DNA from: Epiperipatus broadwayi
Taxonomy: Eukaryota > Onychophora > Udeonychophora > Euonychophora > Peripatidae
NCBI GenBank assembly: GCA_028023455.1
Contig: JAQFVV010006273.1
Span: 5,191,128 to 5,255,127 of the forward strand
Length of the DNA stretch: 64,000 bases
Reading direction: 5' to 3'
The stretch's first letter is position 1. The number at the start of each line of letters is the position of its first letter. Shown one piece after another: positions 23,223 to 33,782 of the stretch. The notes below the pieces were generated by a model, which did no database searches, was not told the origin of the DNA, and saw only the letters and a list, made by a program, of their open reading frames with translations. Position numbers and translations under genes: made by a program.

Positions 23223-25076
23223 TGGGATAATTATTTTTCCTCATGTTATTTTTCAGAATATCAATGATTAAGCATAATAAACGAGTAAAATTTATTAAAT
23301 GTTAGTATGAAAAATTCCAAACATTTTTAATAAGAGCATTATTATTTATAATTTATTAGGAGCAGTTGTAAAAGAGAGAAAAAAAATATATAAAAAAAGA
23401 ATAAAATAAATAATAATTTTTTCTTTTCCTTCAGTAATGTTATTATTCTTTTAATTTTTAAAAAAAATAATAAGAAAGATAAATAGTTAAAAATTTAAAT
23501 AATATTTACAGTTTTAAAAAAAAAGAAGAAGTAAATAAGGCTTTAACAATTTTGTTTAAAAATGTTTTTAATTAAAGTTGATTTTTTTTCTATTTTTCTC
23601 AAACAAAATGTATGGGTTTTTTTTTTTTCAAATTAAGATCTAATTGAATTATTTTATTGTCAATAATTAAAAAGAAAAATTACAGATTTATTGGAATTTC
23701 TTAATTAATTAAAAAAACAATAACCTTTTTATAAAAATAAAATCAATTGGTCAGGGTTTAATGCTGTCATTTCCAAGAAATTGTTCCAAACAATAAGACA
23801 GGGGGAAGTTAAAGCAAAAGACTTGAGTATTTAGTCAGTGACAGTTATATTTGATCCAGTTGTGGAAAAGAGATGAGTTGTACAAATTCAGCTGTGAAGA
23901 AAACAGCGAGAGCTTAAGCGTGTAGTCTTAAGTAATATTAAATTTATAACAAGTATAAAAAGATTTATTGAAATGGATTTGGAGAAAACTATATGTCATG
24001 TTTTAGCTAAAAGCTGAGCACCACCAAACTAACATATCCTGTTCAAATAATAAATATAGATAAAGGTGAATATTTTTAGAGAAATTTCCCACAAGCCTTT
24101 TGTGTCCATATAAAAGCATGATTGTCTCAGGCTGTGTTAACCTTATCCACATATTATGATGTAAAGTGGATAAATTTAACTTGTGTCAATCTATCTTGAT
24201 AACCTGTGTTAATTTGGAAATTAATATTATAATTATCAATCAAAAACTTGCAGCTACAAAAAGAAGTTAATGGAAAACTTTCAATGGAAATAATGGATAA
24301 CTTAAACTTGTATTTATCTACTCTGGAAATCATTATTATTATAATTTTAAATTTAACATTTGAAGAAGCAAGAAAAAAGTGACCTGAAAAAACTAGAATT
24401 ATAACTACAAATAAAGATTAAAAAATGAAATCCATGGTAAGTTGGTTTTATAATATGCACATATACATTTGCAAATATTCTTTATAATATAAATAATAAT
24501 TGATAATAATGACAAATTTTGATTTGTTTTTATGGAAGCATTTTTAAAATTTATTTTATTCTTCATCCAAAAATTGTAATAATGTGTGGGATCTACCCAT
24601 TTTTATAAAAAAAAGAGGATGATTTTAACTAATCCTAAATTATATTTTATTGTAAAATGTTGTTTATCAGCTTTAATAGAGTAAAAAGAAAAATAACTAT
24701 GTTAAAATAAATGGTATTTAATTTAGTAATAGAAATCAACTAGGCATAATCTTGTTAATCTTATTTTATGAAATTATATTGTTTATGTAGATACATTGTA
24801 CATTTAAAATAATCATATTAGTATATATTTTTAATTACCTTATGTATTATTCATTGGTTAACATTATAAAGTAATTGTTTAAAAATAATAGTTTTTGAAA
24901 TTTTTTGTGTGTAAATGGCTTCATTTTTACAGCTATCTCTGTGTGGATTGACAGTGTATGTGTGGTGTCTTGATTTCATCATGGTATTGCATTTTAAGAA
25001 TTTGTAACTTATCTCATAAGATTATGTAAAGTGATAGATTAAGCATATACATTTATATTTTCTCTTGGTCACAGTC
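23222..25076. other. AT-rich region, short less AT-rich patch at 23.75-24.2 kb
   Basis: Mostly A/T homopolymer sequence. Between about 23750 and 24200 G and C are more frequent (for example GACAGGGGGAAGTTAAAGC), suggesting an old inserted fragment, but no protein motif, terminal repeat or RNA fold is recognisable. Confidence 0.4.
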
Positions 25077-25098
25077 TTTATATATATATATATATATA
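25077..25098. repeat. (TA)n tract bordering PLE-1 tails
   Basis: About 22 bases of alternating T and A immediately before the first PLE-1 tail copy. Similar AT tracts border other PLE ends at 9373, 33713, 46840 and 59530. Confidence 0.85.
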
Positions 25099-25101
25099 GT
25101 T

Positions 25102-25412
25102 AATTACCCCAAATTTACAACTCAACCAGCTTAACCAAAAATAATTTCTAAAACATAACCAGTGGTTTTATTGCTACAAGAAGATTTCTCATGTGTAAAA
25201 AACTACAAAATAACATGATTAAATTAAACATTACTCACAATTCAACTTACATCCCCTACACCCTTAATATTAAAATAAATTAAAACACAACTAAAGGTTT
25301 TATTGCTACAAGCAGACTTCTCAAATATAAAGACCTACAAAATAACATAGTTAAACCTAACATTCCACACAACTCTATTTACCTCCCATATACCCTTAAT
25401 ATTAAAAGATAA
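25102..25412 (-). mobile_element. Two tandem truncated PLE-1 3' tails
   Basis: Copy A (about 25102-25276) and copy B (about 25277-25410) each contain the blocks TTTTATTGCTACAAG, ACTACAAAATAACAT (or CTACAAAATAACAT) and ACCCTTAATATTAAAA in the same order. These are the blocks seen at 241-372 and 9430-9452 around the PLE-1 gene. Each copy is truncated at the same place, just after AATATTAAAA, which in PLE-1 lies at the very end of the GIY-YIG coding sequence. The copies differ by point changes, so they are not a recent duplication. Confidence 0.75.
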
Positions 25413-25690
25413 CATTTTTTTTAATATTAAGGGTGTATGAGATGGAAGTTGAATTGCGAGTAATGTTAGTTTAATTATATTGTTACTTTGTAGTTCTTTA
25501 CACCTGAGAAATCTGTTTGTAGCAATGAAACCATTAGTTGTATTTTATAAATTATTTTTTGGAAAGTCTGGTTGAATTGTAAATGTGGGGTAATTTTGAT
25601 TATTTTGTTGAGTAGTTTTATTTTAGGCTTGTAATGTTTATATATATAGTTGTATATATTTGAACATCTAGATGGTTTTTTGAGTAGCAC
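25413..25690 (+). mobile_element. Inverted third PLE-1 3' tail
   Basis: From about 25413 the sequence runs as the reverse complement of the preceding tails: TTTAATATTAAGGGTGTATG, then TTGTAGTTCTTTACACC, then TGTAGCAATGAAACCA, then GGTTGAATTGTAAATGTGGGG. With copy B it forms an inverted repeat centred near 25411. The minus-strand frame at 25475-25705 is the translation of this repeat and not a gene. Confidence 0.75.
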
Positions 25691-26281
25691 AAAGGCCATT
25701 GTCATCTTTATACACCATTCACTGCATTTGATATTTATAGATTAGAAATTACTTTATAGTTGATAAATACATTTATGATAACATATAGCCAGAGCATCGA
25801 CGATGGTCAGTATGTATCAGGACTCCAGCATTTTTTATTTTGGTAGATACTTTTGTATTTAAATATATGTTTGCAGATGATCAGATAATAGGTCTTATTT
25901 TCTGAACTAGGTTTGGCATTGACTAGAAAATAATTAGCCTGTTTTATAATGTATCTCTTTTAGATCTAGTCACAAGAGCTAACAGTTAAGTATTCAGTTT
26001 AATGCTGGTGATGTAACTTATAAGTGTTGTAACTACTTATTTTATTCTGTGCTGATTTTTCATACTCCGTTTATATTTGTTGATGACTATTCATATACAA
26101 TTTTAATTATTTTTGTATTTATATGCTGAGCTATTTTCATCATCTAATATTAAATATTGAATGTCTTTAGAAAAAAATAATTTTATTTAAATTTTCAGTT
26201 ACATTCAACTGTTAGTAATAACATACAGGTTAGTTTATACATAACATTTCAAGTCACACTATTTTTCCTTTCTTCTTCAGG
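25691..26281. other. AT-rich DNA, possibly end of PLE-2
   Basis: No frame or repeat is recognised. A less AT-rich patch at about 25790-25850 (CCAGAGCATCGACGATGG) may be the 3' untranslated part of the decayed PLE that follows on the minus strand, but this is only a positional guess. Confidence 0.3.
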
Positions 26282-26388
26282 TGTTGGTGGCCTGACCAAT
26301 GCCAGTAAATCTGTGGGAATTGAACCTGGACCTGTAGATTATTGATTTTTAAGATAACATATTAACCAATTGAGCCATCCTACCAAGA
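26282..26388 (-). mobile_element. tRNA-derived SINE head
   Basis: On the minus strand there is an A-box-like TGGCTCAATTGGTTA (plus 26363-26377) and a B-box-like GGTTCAATTCC (plus 26316-26326), about 50 bases apart, both close to the internal RNA polymerase III promoter consensus of tRNA genes. The cloverleaf is not convincing as a functional tRNA and no clear anticodon arm is present, so a SINE head is the best reading. No clear poly(A) tail or target duplication was identified. Confidence 0.6.
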
Positions 26389-26599
26389 CAATAGGCAATA
26401 GAAATTTTAAATACTTATCAATGAGATTCCTTCTGATTTCTACATTTTTTCTTAAAAGCAAAGTTAATTAGTGATTTACAGACATTACATATGGTCACAA
26501 GAAGTTTACTTAGGGTGTTATTTGTCATTGTCATGTGAGAAGATTTCTTAAATTTTTCTCTCTATTTAATATTTGTGTATTTTCCCAATAAAATACATG

Positions 26600-27480
26600 T
26601 TCATTGCTACATTCATAATCTTCTACTTTAGATACATCTATTTTCTCTTTTCTAATCATCAGTTTGTGCTCTTGAAATTGGATTTAAATGGTGTGACCAT
26701 TCTTAGCAATATTGATCTTTCCACATTTACCTGGTATTTTATAGATGTAGTTTTTGCTTTTCAGTATTTCAAGTTTAGGTTTTGTAAATGTATGATATGA
26801 CTTTGGAAAATTGTTATGATGTTAAATTGATTGCAAATTTTCTTTAAATTGTCTGCCTTTCCTGGTAGTTGTGGATACACTGCAGTACCAACAATTGTTC
26901 ATTCCTTCTTTGGTTCTTTTTGTTAGCATTTTAAGGTTTTGTTAATGATAGCTGGTGAATGATGATTCCTCATGATATATTGTTCTATATAGATCTTTTT
27001 TTCCAAATCACTGGTGTTTCAACAAACATTTTTTGCCATGTTCCATAGTAATAGTATAATTCCATGTTTTGTGTTTTTGGTGCTTTTTTATATATATGCT
27101 AAGTATTTTGTTGTAAGTATGGGTTTTTTATAAACTGTAATTTTAATTTTGTTTTGCTACAAGAACATCTAAAAGTGCCAATTTTTGTTATTTTTTCTGA
27201 TTCAATTGTGAATTTAATTGAAGGGAGTACATTGTTGATGTTTTTTCTGAAAGTTATAGTAGTACTTCACCATATGGATATACAACAAATATATTATCTA
27301 CATAACAAAATAAAACTTTAGGTAGATGTGGAGTAGTCATTATGTGCTGTGGTTTTCAATTGTATTGCTAATCAATGGTGACAATAGTTAGTCCCAAAAT
27401 TCTGTGTTATCTTGATTAATTGTAAAAATTTTAATGGGGATGATGATGTTTTCCATCTCCCTGCAATTGTCTTTTTTTAC
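26600..27480 (-). mobile_element. PLE-2: heavily decayed Penelope-like element
   Basis: On the minus strand three blocks appear in the right order. LSPLISNTIEN (27361-27395) matches the motif B end (SPLIA-like). FCYVDNIFVVYPYGEVLL (27262-27320) matches the catalytic YVDD box with its following tyrosine/tryptophan-Pro-x-Gly signature. YIYKIPGKCGKINIAKNG (26690-26760) followed by FQEHKLMIRK matches the PLE GIY-YIG domain. The box reads YVDN, so the second Asp is lost, and stops and frameshifts separate the blocks. The PYG signature and the sequence differ from PLE-1 and PLE-3, so this is a third lineage. Confidence 0.7.
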
Positions 27481-28219
27481 ATTTCGTTATAATATATAAT
27501 ATGACAATTCAAACTATGTTTTAAATAATAAATAAAATATAGAAATATGTCTTCATAATTTTAAAAGTAATTATTTTAACTGTATATAATATTAAAATAA
27601 GTAATTAATAATAATATTGTACCAAGTTTTAATTGAATCACACTGATATTATTTTGGATAATGAAAATTATTTTTAAAAATGTTACAAATCACTGTAAGT
27701 AATACTATGACAATATTAAAAATTCAACTAATATTTTTTTTTAAAAAAGAAAAGATTTGAAAGGTTTTAGTTGCTATAATTTATGGGCTTTTAGACATAT
27801 TTAGAAATGGAAAGTATAACTTAATTCACATTTGTTAATATAGTCTGTTCTTAAGAATCTTAGTAATGTTTATTTTTTCTTTGATAGTAAAGGTCGCATC
27901 TAGATATGTTCCTGGTATTAGACACATTATGGAGGGAAATTATTGATGATGATGATTTCTGCTTTACTGTTTTAACATGTTTATCCCTTCTTAAAACTGA
28001 TAAAACGATTATTCAGATTTACAACAATATTTTAATTTAACATTTTACTCAGTCAATGGTACTTATGATCCAGCCAAAAAAACTATAATACAGATATATA
28101 TATATGAATAATGATGATTTAATAGAGTACAAAATAAAGAAGTGAAAATGGAGATGAGTACTAATAGAGTTAATAGAAAAAAATGATTAATTTTATCAGT
28201 GTATTTAATTACGATTTAT
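27481..28219. other. AT-rich region with nothing recognised
   Basis: A/T-rich DNA between PLE-2 and the second TATC array, with no frame, repeat or motif beyond homopolymer runs. Confidence 0.5.
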
Positions 28220-28775
<556 letters not shown>

Positions 28776-30870
28776 CTATTTTCATTATAATATTAATTAT
28801 AAGCGGTATACGTATATGCATACACACAAACAAGTATACTCTTACCATACGCATATTTATTATAAAAAATAATATAACAGAGCATCTAATTGTATTTATA
28901 CAGCATATTTTTAAATCCTTCTAATGGTTATTTATATTATAACAATTCAATATTTAATAACGTTTAAAATTTTGTGCAATAAGCCATGATGTTTTGACTT
29001 TTTTTTTATCATCTATTTCGTCAAAAATCTTTTCAACAATACTTGAATTGAATTTATGTTTATATTTTAATCATGATAATAAAATCTCGACTCATTTGTA
29101 TAACTGATTTACTCAATTCATCTTAGCTTTCTCGGTGTATATATATATATAGACAAACTGATTATTACATAACATACGATATGTGACATTGATTAAGATC
29201 ATTTTTTGTTAATTAATTAAATTCTTGTACTAACGTCAAAATTAAGTTTCTCAGCACATATTGCTCCATTTTTTCCCCCTATATTCATCATATGCGATAT
29301 GATACCCATTCCTTAAAAATTGTAACTTTTTTCTTATATATATATTAATATAAATAATATACATGTATTTAAATATTATATATATCAAAAGTAAAAATTT
29401 TTAATTCTTCTTTTATTTGAGACTTGACATTAATATACTCTTAATATTAAATTATGTTATTTTATAATCCAAAGCACTGCTTGTCATTAGGCATTAATTT
29501 TAAATCCAAATTTTATCTTTTTTCTGCCTCCTCTAGTTTTATTCAATCCTGATTCTTTATTTAATTTATTATTATCCTGCAACACAAAAAGACGCTACCC
29601 ACACGTGATACATAATCATAGATTTTATAATGTTTTAGGATTGGAACAGTTATACTTTTCACATTTTCAGCCAACATTAAGGCCAAGTTTTGTCATTTCA
29701 TATATATTATCTTTAAATATGGCTATAATATTTTTATCGATCCTTGCTAATACATTAATAAATTCTCATTTGCATTTATTAATATTCTTATTTAATAATA
29801 ATTCAATAATTATTTTTGTTGATTCTTTTCTATTCACTAATTCATTCAATAATGCCATTCGGTGGATGAAAGAATGTGATAAATTATTATTAAATATGAA
29901 TGTTAATAAATACAAATGAGAATTTATTTACATATTAGCATGAATGATAATGAAAGTGAAGCATGTTTAGATATATTTAAAATGACAAAATTTTGATCCA
30001 TGAGATTATTATGAGTAAGGTAGCGATTTGCATTTTAGCATTTACAAAAAAAATTATACTTGTTTATGTATTACATTTATTATAAATACTGTGTGCATAT
30101 ATAGTATAAGGATAAAGTTTTCAGAGTCATAATTAAACTGACGTAGAATTTAGAAAAAGTTGATGAAATTTATTTTTATATGTAAAATTAAGACAATATA
30201 ATAATATGTTGAATTATTAAATAGCAACCATGTAAAATCTCAAATAATAAAAACATAAATAAATAGGTATTAAAGTATTTTTGCATCAGAATAATTATTT
30301 ATGTAACTTCAAAATTGCTAAAAAAAGAGAATTTGAAAATTTATAGATCTGATAAAACCATGACTGTTTTCAATAAAATATATAAATGGAGAAGTTGTTT
30401 AATTTTAAAATTAATATGCATATTAAGAAGAATGTTAGAAATAATAAGATATTGTTACCATATGTATTCAGTATCTGTCATAAAATTGGAGTGATAAGTG
30501 CTGAGAAATTTAACCTTTAATCTAAATGGTATATGAAATAATGGTGTGACAATCATGCCTCAACAAATATTATCATCACACAATGGTACTCCATGGCATT
30601 TCATTGACTAAAAACCATAAAAATTTATTGAAAATTTGCTTTGAATAATTCTGTTTTAATGTAATTAAATAACACATAGCATTAAAGTGTAAGTATGAGT
30701 TCTAGAATATGAGCATACACTATTAATATGATAGTTATAGCGAGGAGAAATGTTTTTATGTGTTTTTATAGCTATTATTTTAATTTAAAATTAATTTTTA
30801 TTAATTTGATTTATAATATAATTATAAAAATGAAATATATGTGAAATATTGTTTTTAAATATCTAAACTT
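28776..30870. other. AT-rich region with nothing recognised
   Basis: No family signature. The longest frame, 29605-29919 on the plus strand (104 residues, hydrophobic and Asn/Leu/Ile-rich), is within what chance can produce at this base composition, and I see no domain in it. Confidence 0.45.
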
Positions 30871-30892
30871 ATGGCATTATATATATATATAT

Positions 30893-31290
30893 ATATATGC
30901 ATGTTATCATATATGTGTGAATCGAGATGCTGTCTTGAAAAAGGATTAAATGAGTATGAATTGTTATACAAGCTTATAAAAAGTAAAAATAATAATGATT
31001 TAATGACTGCTTCAGTTTTCTTGGATAATGAAAGGACATGTAGGTATAAATTTAAGTTTGATCTTGAAAGTGTTAAGATTCTTAATGAAGAGAGAAACCA
31101 TAATAAAAGAAATATTAAGGAGGCAATATTAATAAAGAGAAATAAAATAAATATAATTCATAGACAAGCTGCTAACATTAAAATTTAGGATTCATGAAAT
31201 TTGAATTGATGATATTTGCTTCCATTATATTTTTAAACTTAATGGCAGTTGATGAGGGTTAAGGAATTAGCCAAAAGTTTTTCAGCAGAT
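30893..31290 (+). mobile_element. PLE-3 extra 3' tail (GIY-YIG C-terminus plus untranslated end)
   Basis: From about 30905 the plus strand reads a GIY-YIG C-terminal half: YMCESRCCLEKGLNEYELLY, then LMTASVFLDNERTCRYKFKF, then NIKEAILIKRN, then RQAANIKI and a stop at 31186-31188. Here the CESRCCLEKGL block stands for the GES..xLEKR part of the domain. The same sequence recurs at 33325-33600 with clear similarity at the DNA level (for example GATTTAATGACTGCTTCAG in both). The upstream half of the domain and the reverse transcriptase are absent, so this is a 5'-truncated tail copy in front of the longer element at 31.4-33.7 kb. It begins in an (AT)n run (30880-30898). Confidence 0.82.
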
Positions 31291-31457
31291 TAAAAGACTG
31301 TATATAATAGTTATTATCATTATATTTATTATTTTTATTGTTGTTATAGATATTTTATTTGTATTACATTTTTTAATGTTATGAATTTAAGTGATGCTAA
31401 GAAATGATGAATTGTTAAGGAATTGCAGAAGCAAAGTAAAAAAGTTATTAAGCGTAA

Positions 31458-31682
31458 ATGCAAATTTCATTTTTTAAGGATTGCAAAGTTTATCATGTAT
31501 TCCCAAATTGTTGCAACATAAAATTTAATAGTTGTATAGATTTAATATTAAAATGTATGCATAAGTTAGAATCAATAATTCTAAATGATGTAGTTAAGAA
31601 ATGGAAAAAAGAACTTTTTAATATTCAGAGGTATTTGAAAGCAATTGAACATTTAATAATTTTAAATGAATCGTATGTTTAA
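31458..31682 (+). pseudogene. Probable N-terminal segment of PLE-3 protein
   Basis: A 74-residue frame (with KDCKVYHVFPNCCNIKF and IILNDVVKKWKKELF) at the position expected for the N-terminal extension of a PLE polyprotein. I do not recognise a domain. The assignment rests only on its position upstream of the reverse transcriptase on the same strand. From 31690 to 32200 the reading is broken by stops in all frames. Confidence 0.4.
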
Positions 31683-32202
31683 GATCAATAAAAATTGTTT
31701 GTGAAAATAGATTTACATTATTTGAACTTAAGTTACATAATAAATTTGAGAAAAACATTGATTTTTTAAATTTAATAAGCAGTATTCACAAATATAATAC
31801 ATTTGATTTAGAAATGGAGCTAAATATGTCGGCACTTCTTGGGATGATTATAATTTAAAACTAATTGCAATTGTTCAAAATATGTTTGAAATGATTACTG
31901 GTAATAGTCATATTGTAGATGACCTTATAACAAAAATTGATTTCATAAATTTAATGAAAATTCATGGGAACTGGTGATTTTGGAATTTAAATAGAAGCTT
32001 AAAACTGATAATATAATTTGTTTGAAAGAATGATAAAGGGCTGCCGATGTGTTTAATGATGAAAGATTGGTATATAGAAAATGCTAAATTAAAAATGGAT
32101 AAACTTGGTTTTTTTTTATTGAAAAGTATAATATGTATAGTCAGAGAATAAAATGTATTAACACTATTATTAAAAAAGTTAAGAATCAAGCCATAAGTAA
32201 TA

Positions 32203-32625
32203 ATGCATGCTATATATTCTTGTATTTTTGCAAATATAAATTTACATAAAGAAGATAATCCTTTGCAAATTATGATTGGTTTTAATGGTTCATTTCCATA
32301 TCAGACTTCTAAATACTTTGGTAAGCTGTTACAAGAGATTTTAAGATTTGAGGAAAATATTATTGCTTCATTTTTTGATTTTATAGATAGAATTAAAAAT
32401 ATAGTAATTACTGAGAGTGATGGTATTGCTTTTTTAGATGTGACAGAAATGTATGATTCTATTGATAGAGTGGATTCCATTAAAATAATTAAATATGCAA
32501 TAAAAAGTAAAGGTGTTTGTAAATATGTGATGAAATTTATTTTTGATTGTTTAAAATTCTTTGATGATAATATGAGTGTTTTTTTAAAGGTGGATATTAT
32601 AAAATGCCTAAAGGTTGACTTATGA
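32203..32625 (+). pseudogene. PLE-3 reverse transcriptase, fingers and motif A
   Basis: The 140-residue frame contains HKEDNPLQIMIGFNGSFPYQ with TSKYFGKLL, corresponding to the PLE block THKxxNPxRPIV..SPxYxLSKxLxxLL. It then has IAFLDVTEMYDSID, the motif A block with the first catalytic Asp (in FLDV). The start Met is within the domain and is not the real start. The frame ends at a stop at 32623-32625, and the next piece overlaps it by four bases in another frame, so a single small frameshift separates them. Confidence 0.85.
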
Positions 32626-32885
32626 GTCTACCTGTTGTTGCAGAAGTTTGCAATTTTATTTTGTCTATATATGAGAATAACATTTTATATATGTGTAGTC
32701 ATAAATATATTAAAATTTACAAAAGGTATGTGGATAACATTTTTGTTTGCAGAAATACCAATATTATAAATTTTCTTATAGAGGAGTTAAATAATTTGAA
32801 TAATTTGAAATGGACTATTGAAAAAGAACAGGACAAAATGTTAAGTATTTGCATTTATTTATTACAAGAGATAATAGTATGTTAA
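32622..32885 (+). pseudogene. PLE-3 reverse transcriptase, catalytic YVDN box
   Basis: An 87-residue frame with MSLPVVAEVCNFILSIYENN, which takes the place of motif B (usually G-PMGSPLSPxxAxxxM), then KIYKRYVDNIFVCRN, the catalytic box with the second Asp replaced by Asn, then LKWTIEKEQDKMLSI. The Asp-to-Asn change alone should abolish polymerase activity. The next piece, 32849-33133 (FLHLFITRDNSMLSYKLIIKP with RRYIN), continues the thumb in another frame. Confidence 0.85.
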
Positions 32886-33133
32886 GTTATAAATTAATAA
32901 TAAAACCACTGCAAAAAAGAAGATATATAAATTGTAAAACAAAAGTACCAATCATGCATAAGATATCAAATTTTAGATCTTTTTTTTGTTTCATAATGAA
33001 AAATTATGTCATTATCAGTGTGATGAATTTTAAAATATTGAGATATTTTCCAAGGAATTGCTTGAAGTTGGTTATAAAATTGAACAGATTAACAATACTT
33101 TATGTTAATTTAAAAAGTGTTATGATAATTTAA
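32849..33133 (+). pseudogene. PLE-3 reverse transcriptase thumb piece
   Basis: The frame begins near HLFITRDNSMLSYKLIIKPL, corresponding to the FLDLLITR..xLxTxVYxKPT block that follows the catalytic box in PLE enzymes, and then RRYINCKTKVPIMHKIS. After that the similarity fades. It overlaps the preceding piece by 37 bases in a different frame. Confidence 0.7.
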
Positions 33134-33239
33134 AGGAATTGAAGATTGATAATAAAAAGTAGATATATATTCCATATATTTCAAATGCTCAAGTGAAATT
33201 TTTTAAGGATATATAGAAGGATGTGTTTAATGTTTCATT

Positions 33240-33600
33240 TTATGTTATAAATAATATTAATAAGTTAGTGAACAATTCTGAAAAAAAGGAATGTGTATCA
33301 AATTTTTTGTGGATGCATGTTATATATAAATGAATCAAGGTGCAGTATTGAGAAAAGATTAAAGGAATATGAATGTTTATACAAGCATGTGAAAAATAAT
33401 AATGATTTAATGACTGCTTCAGTTTTCTAGGATCATGAAAAGATATATAATATAAATTTAAGTTTGATATTAAAAGTATTAAGATTCTTCATGAAGAGAG
33501 AAACCATAATAAAAGAAAGATTAAGGAGACAATTTTAATAAATAGAAATAAAATGAATATAATTAATAGACAAGCTGCTAACTTTAAAATTTGGGATTCA
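33240..33600 (+). pseudogene. PLE-3 GIY-YIG domain, heavily broken
   Basis: Stop codons interrupt every frame, but the DNA aligns along its length with the open tail at 30905-31190, for example GACTGCTTCAGTTTTCT, AGAGAGAAACCATAATAAAA and TAGACAAGCTGCTAAC in both. The region therefore encodes the ruined endonuclease of the longer PLE-3 copy. Confidence 0.75.
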
Positions 33601-33712
33601 TGGGATTTGAGTTAGTGATGTCTGCTTCCATTATATTTTTTGAATTTAATGATAGTTGAGGCAGGTTAAGAAATTAACCAAAAGTACTTCTTTGGATTGA
33701 AAGGCTATTATT

Positions 33713-33713
33713 G

Positions 33714-33779
<66 letters not shown>
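33713..33779. repeat. (TA)n tract at the 3' end of PLE-3
   Basis: About 65 bases of uninterrupted TA repeats directly after the PLE-3 3' untranslated end. It may be part of the target or of the element tail. Confidence 0.95.

Positions 33780-33782
<3 letters not shown>

Larger units (their letters stand above)
31400..33700 (+). mobile_element. PLE-3: long degenerate Penelope-like element
   Basis: The plus strand shows, in order, a weakly recognised N-terminal part (about 31458-31682), reverse transcriptase (32203-33133) and a decayed GIY-YIG domain (about 33240-33590), then the same 3' untranslated sequence as the tail at 31190-31290. Numerous stops and frame changes show that it is inactive. 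It ends at about 33712 in a 65-base (TA)n tract. The two 3' ends, at about 31190 and 33600, are about 2.4 kb apart and in the same orientation. Confidence 0.83.

Noticed and set aside
29605-29919. 104-codon plus-strand frame as a possible gene
   Set aside because: Hydrophobic, Asn/Leu/Ile-rich composition follows base content; no motif or context supports it.
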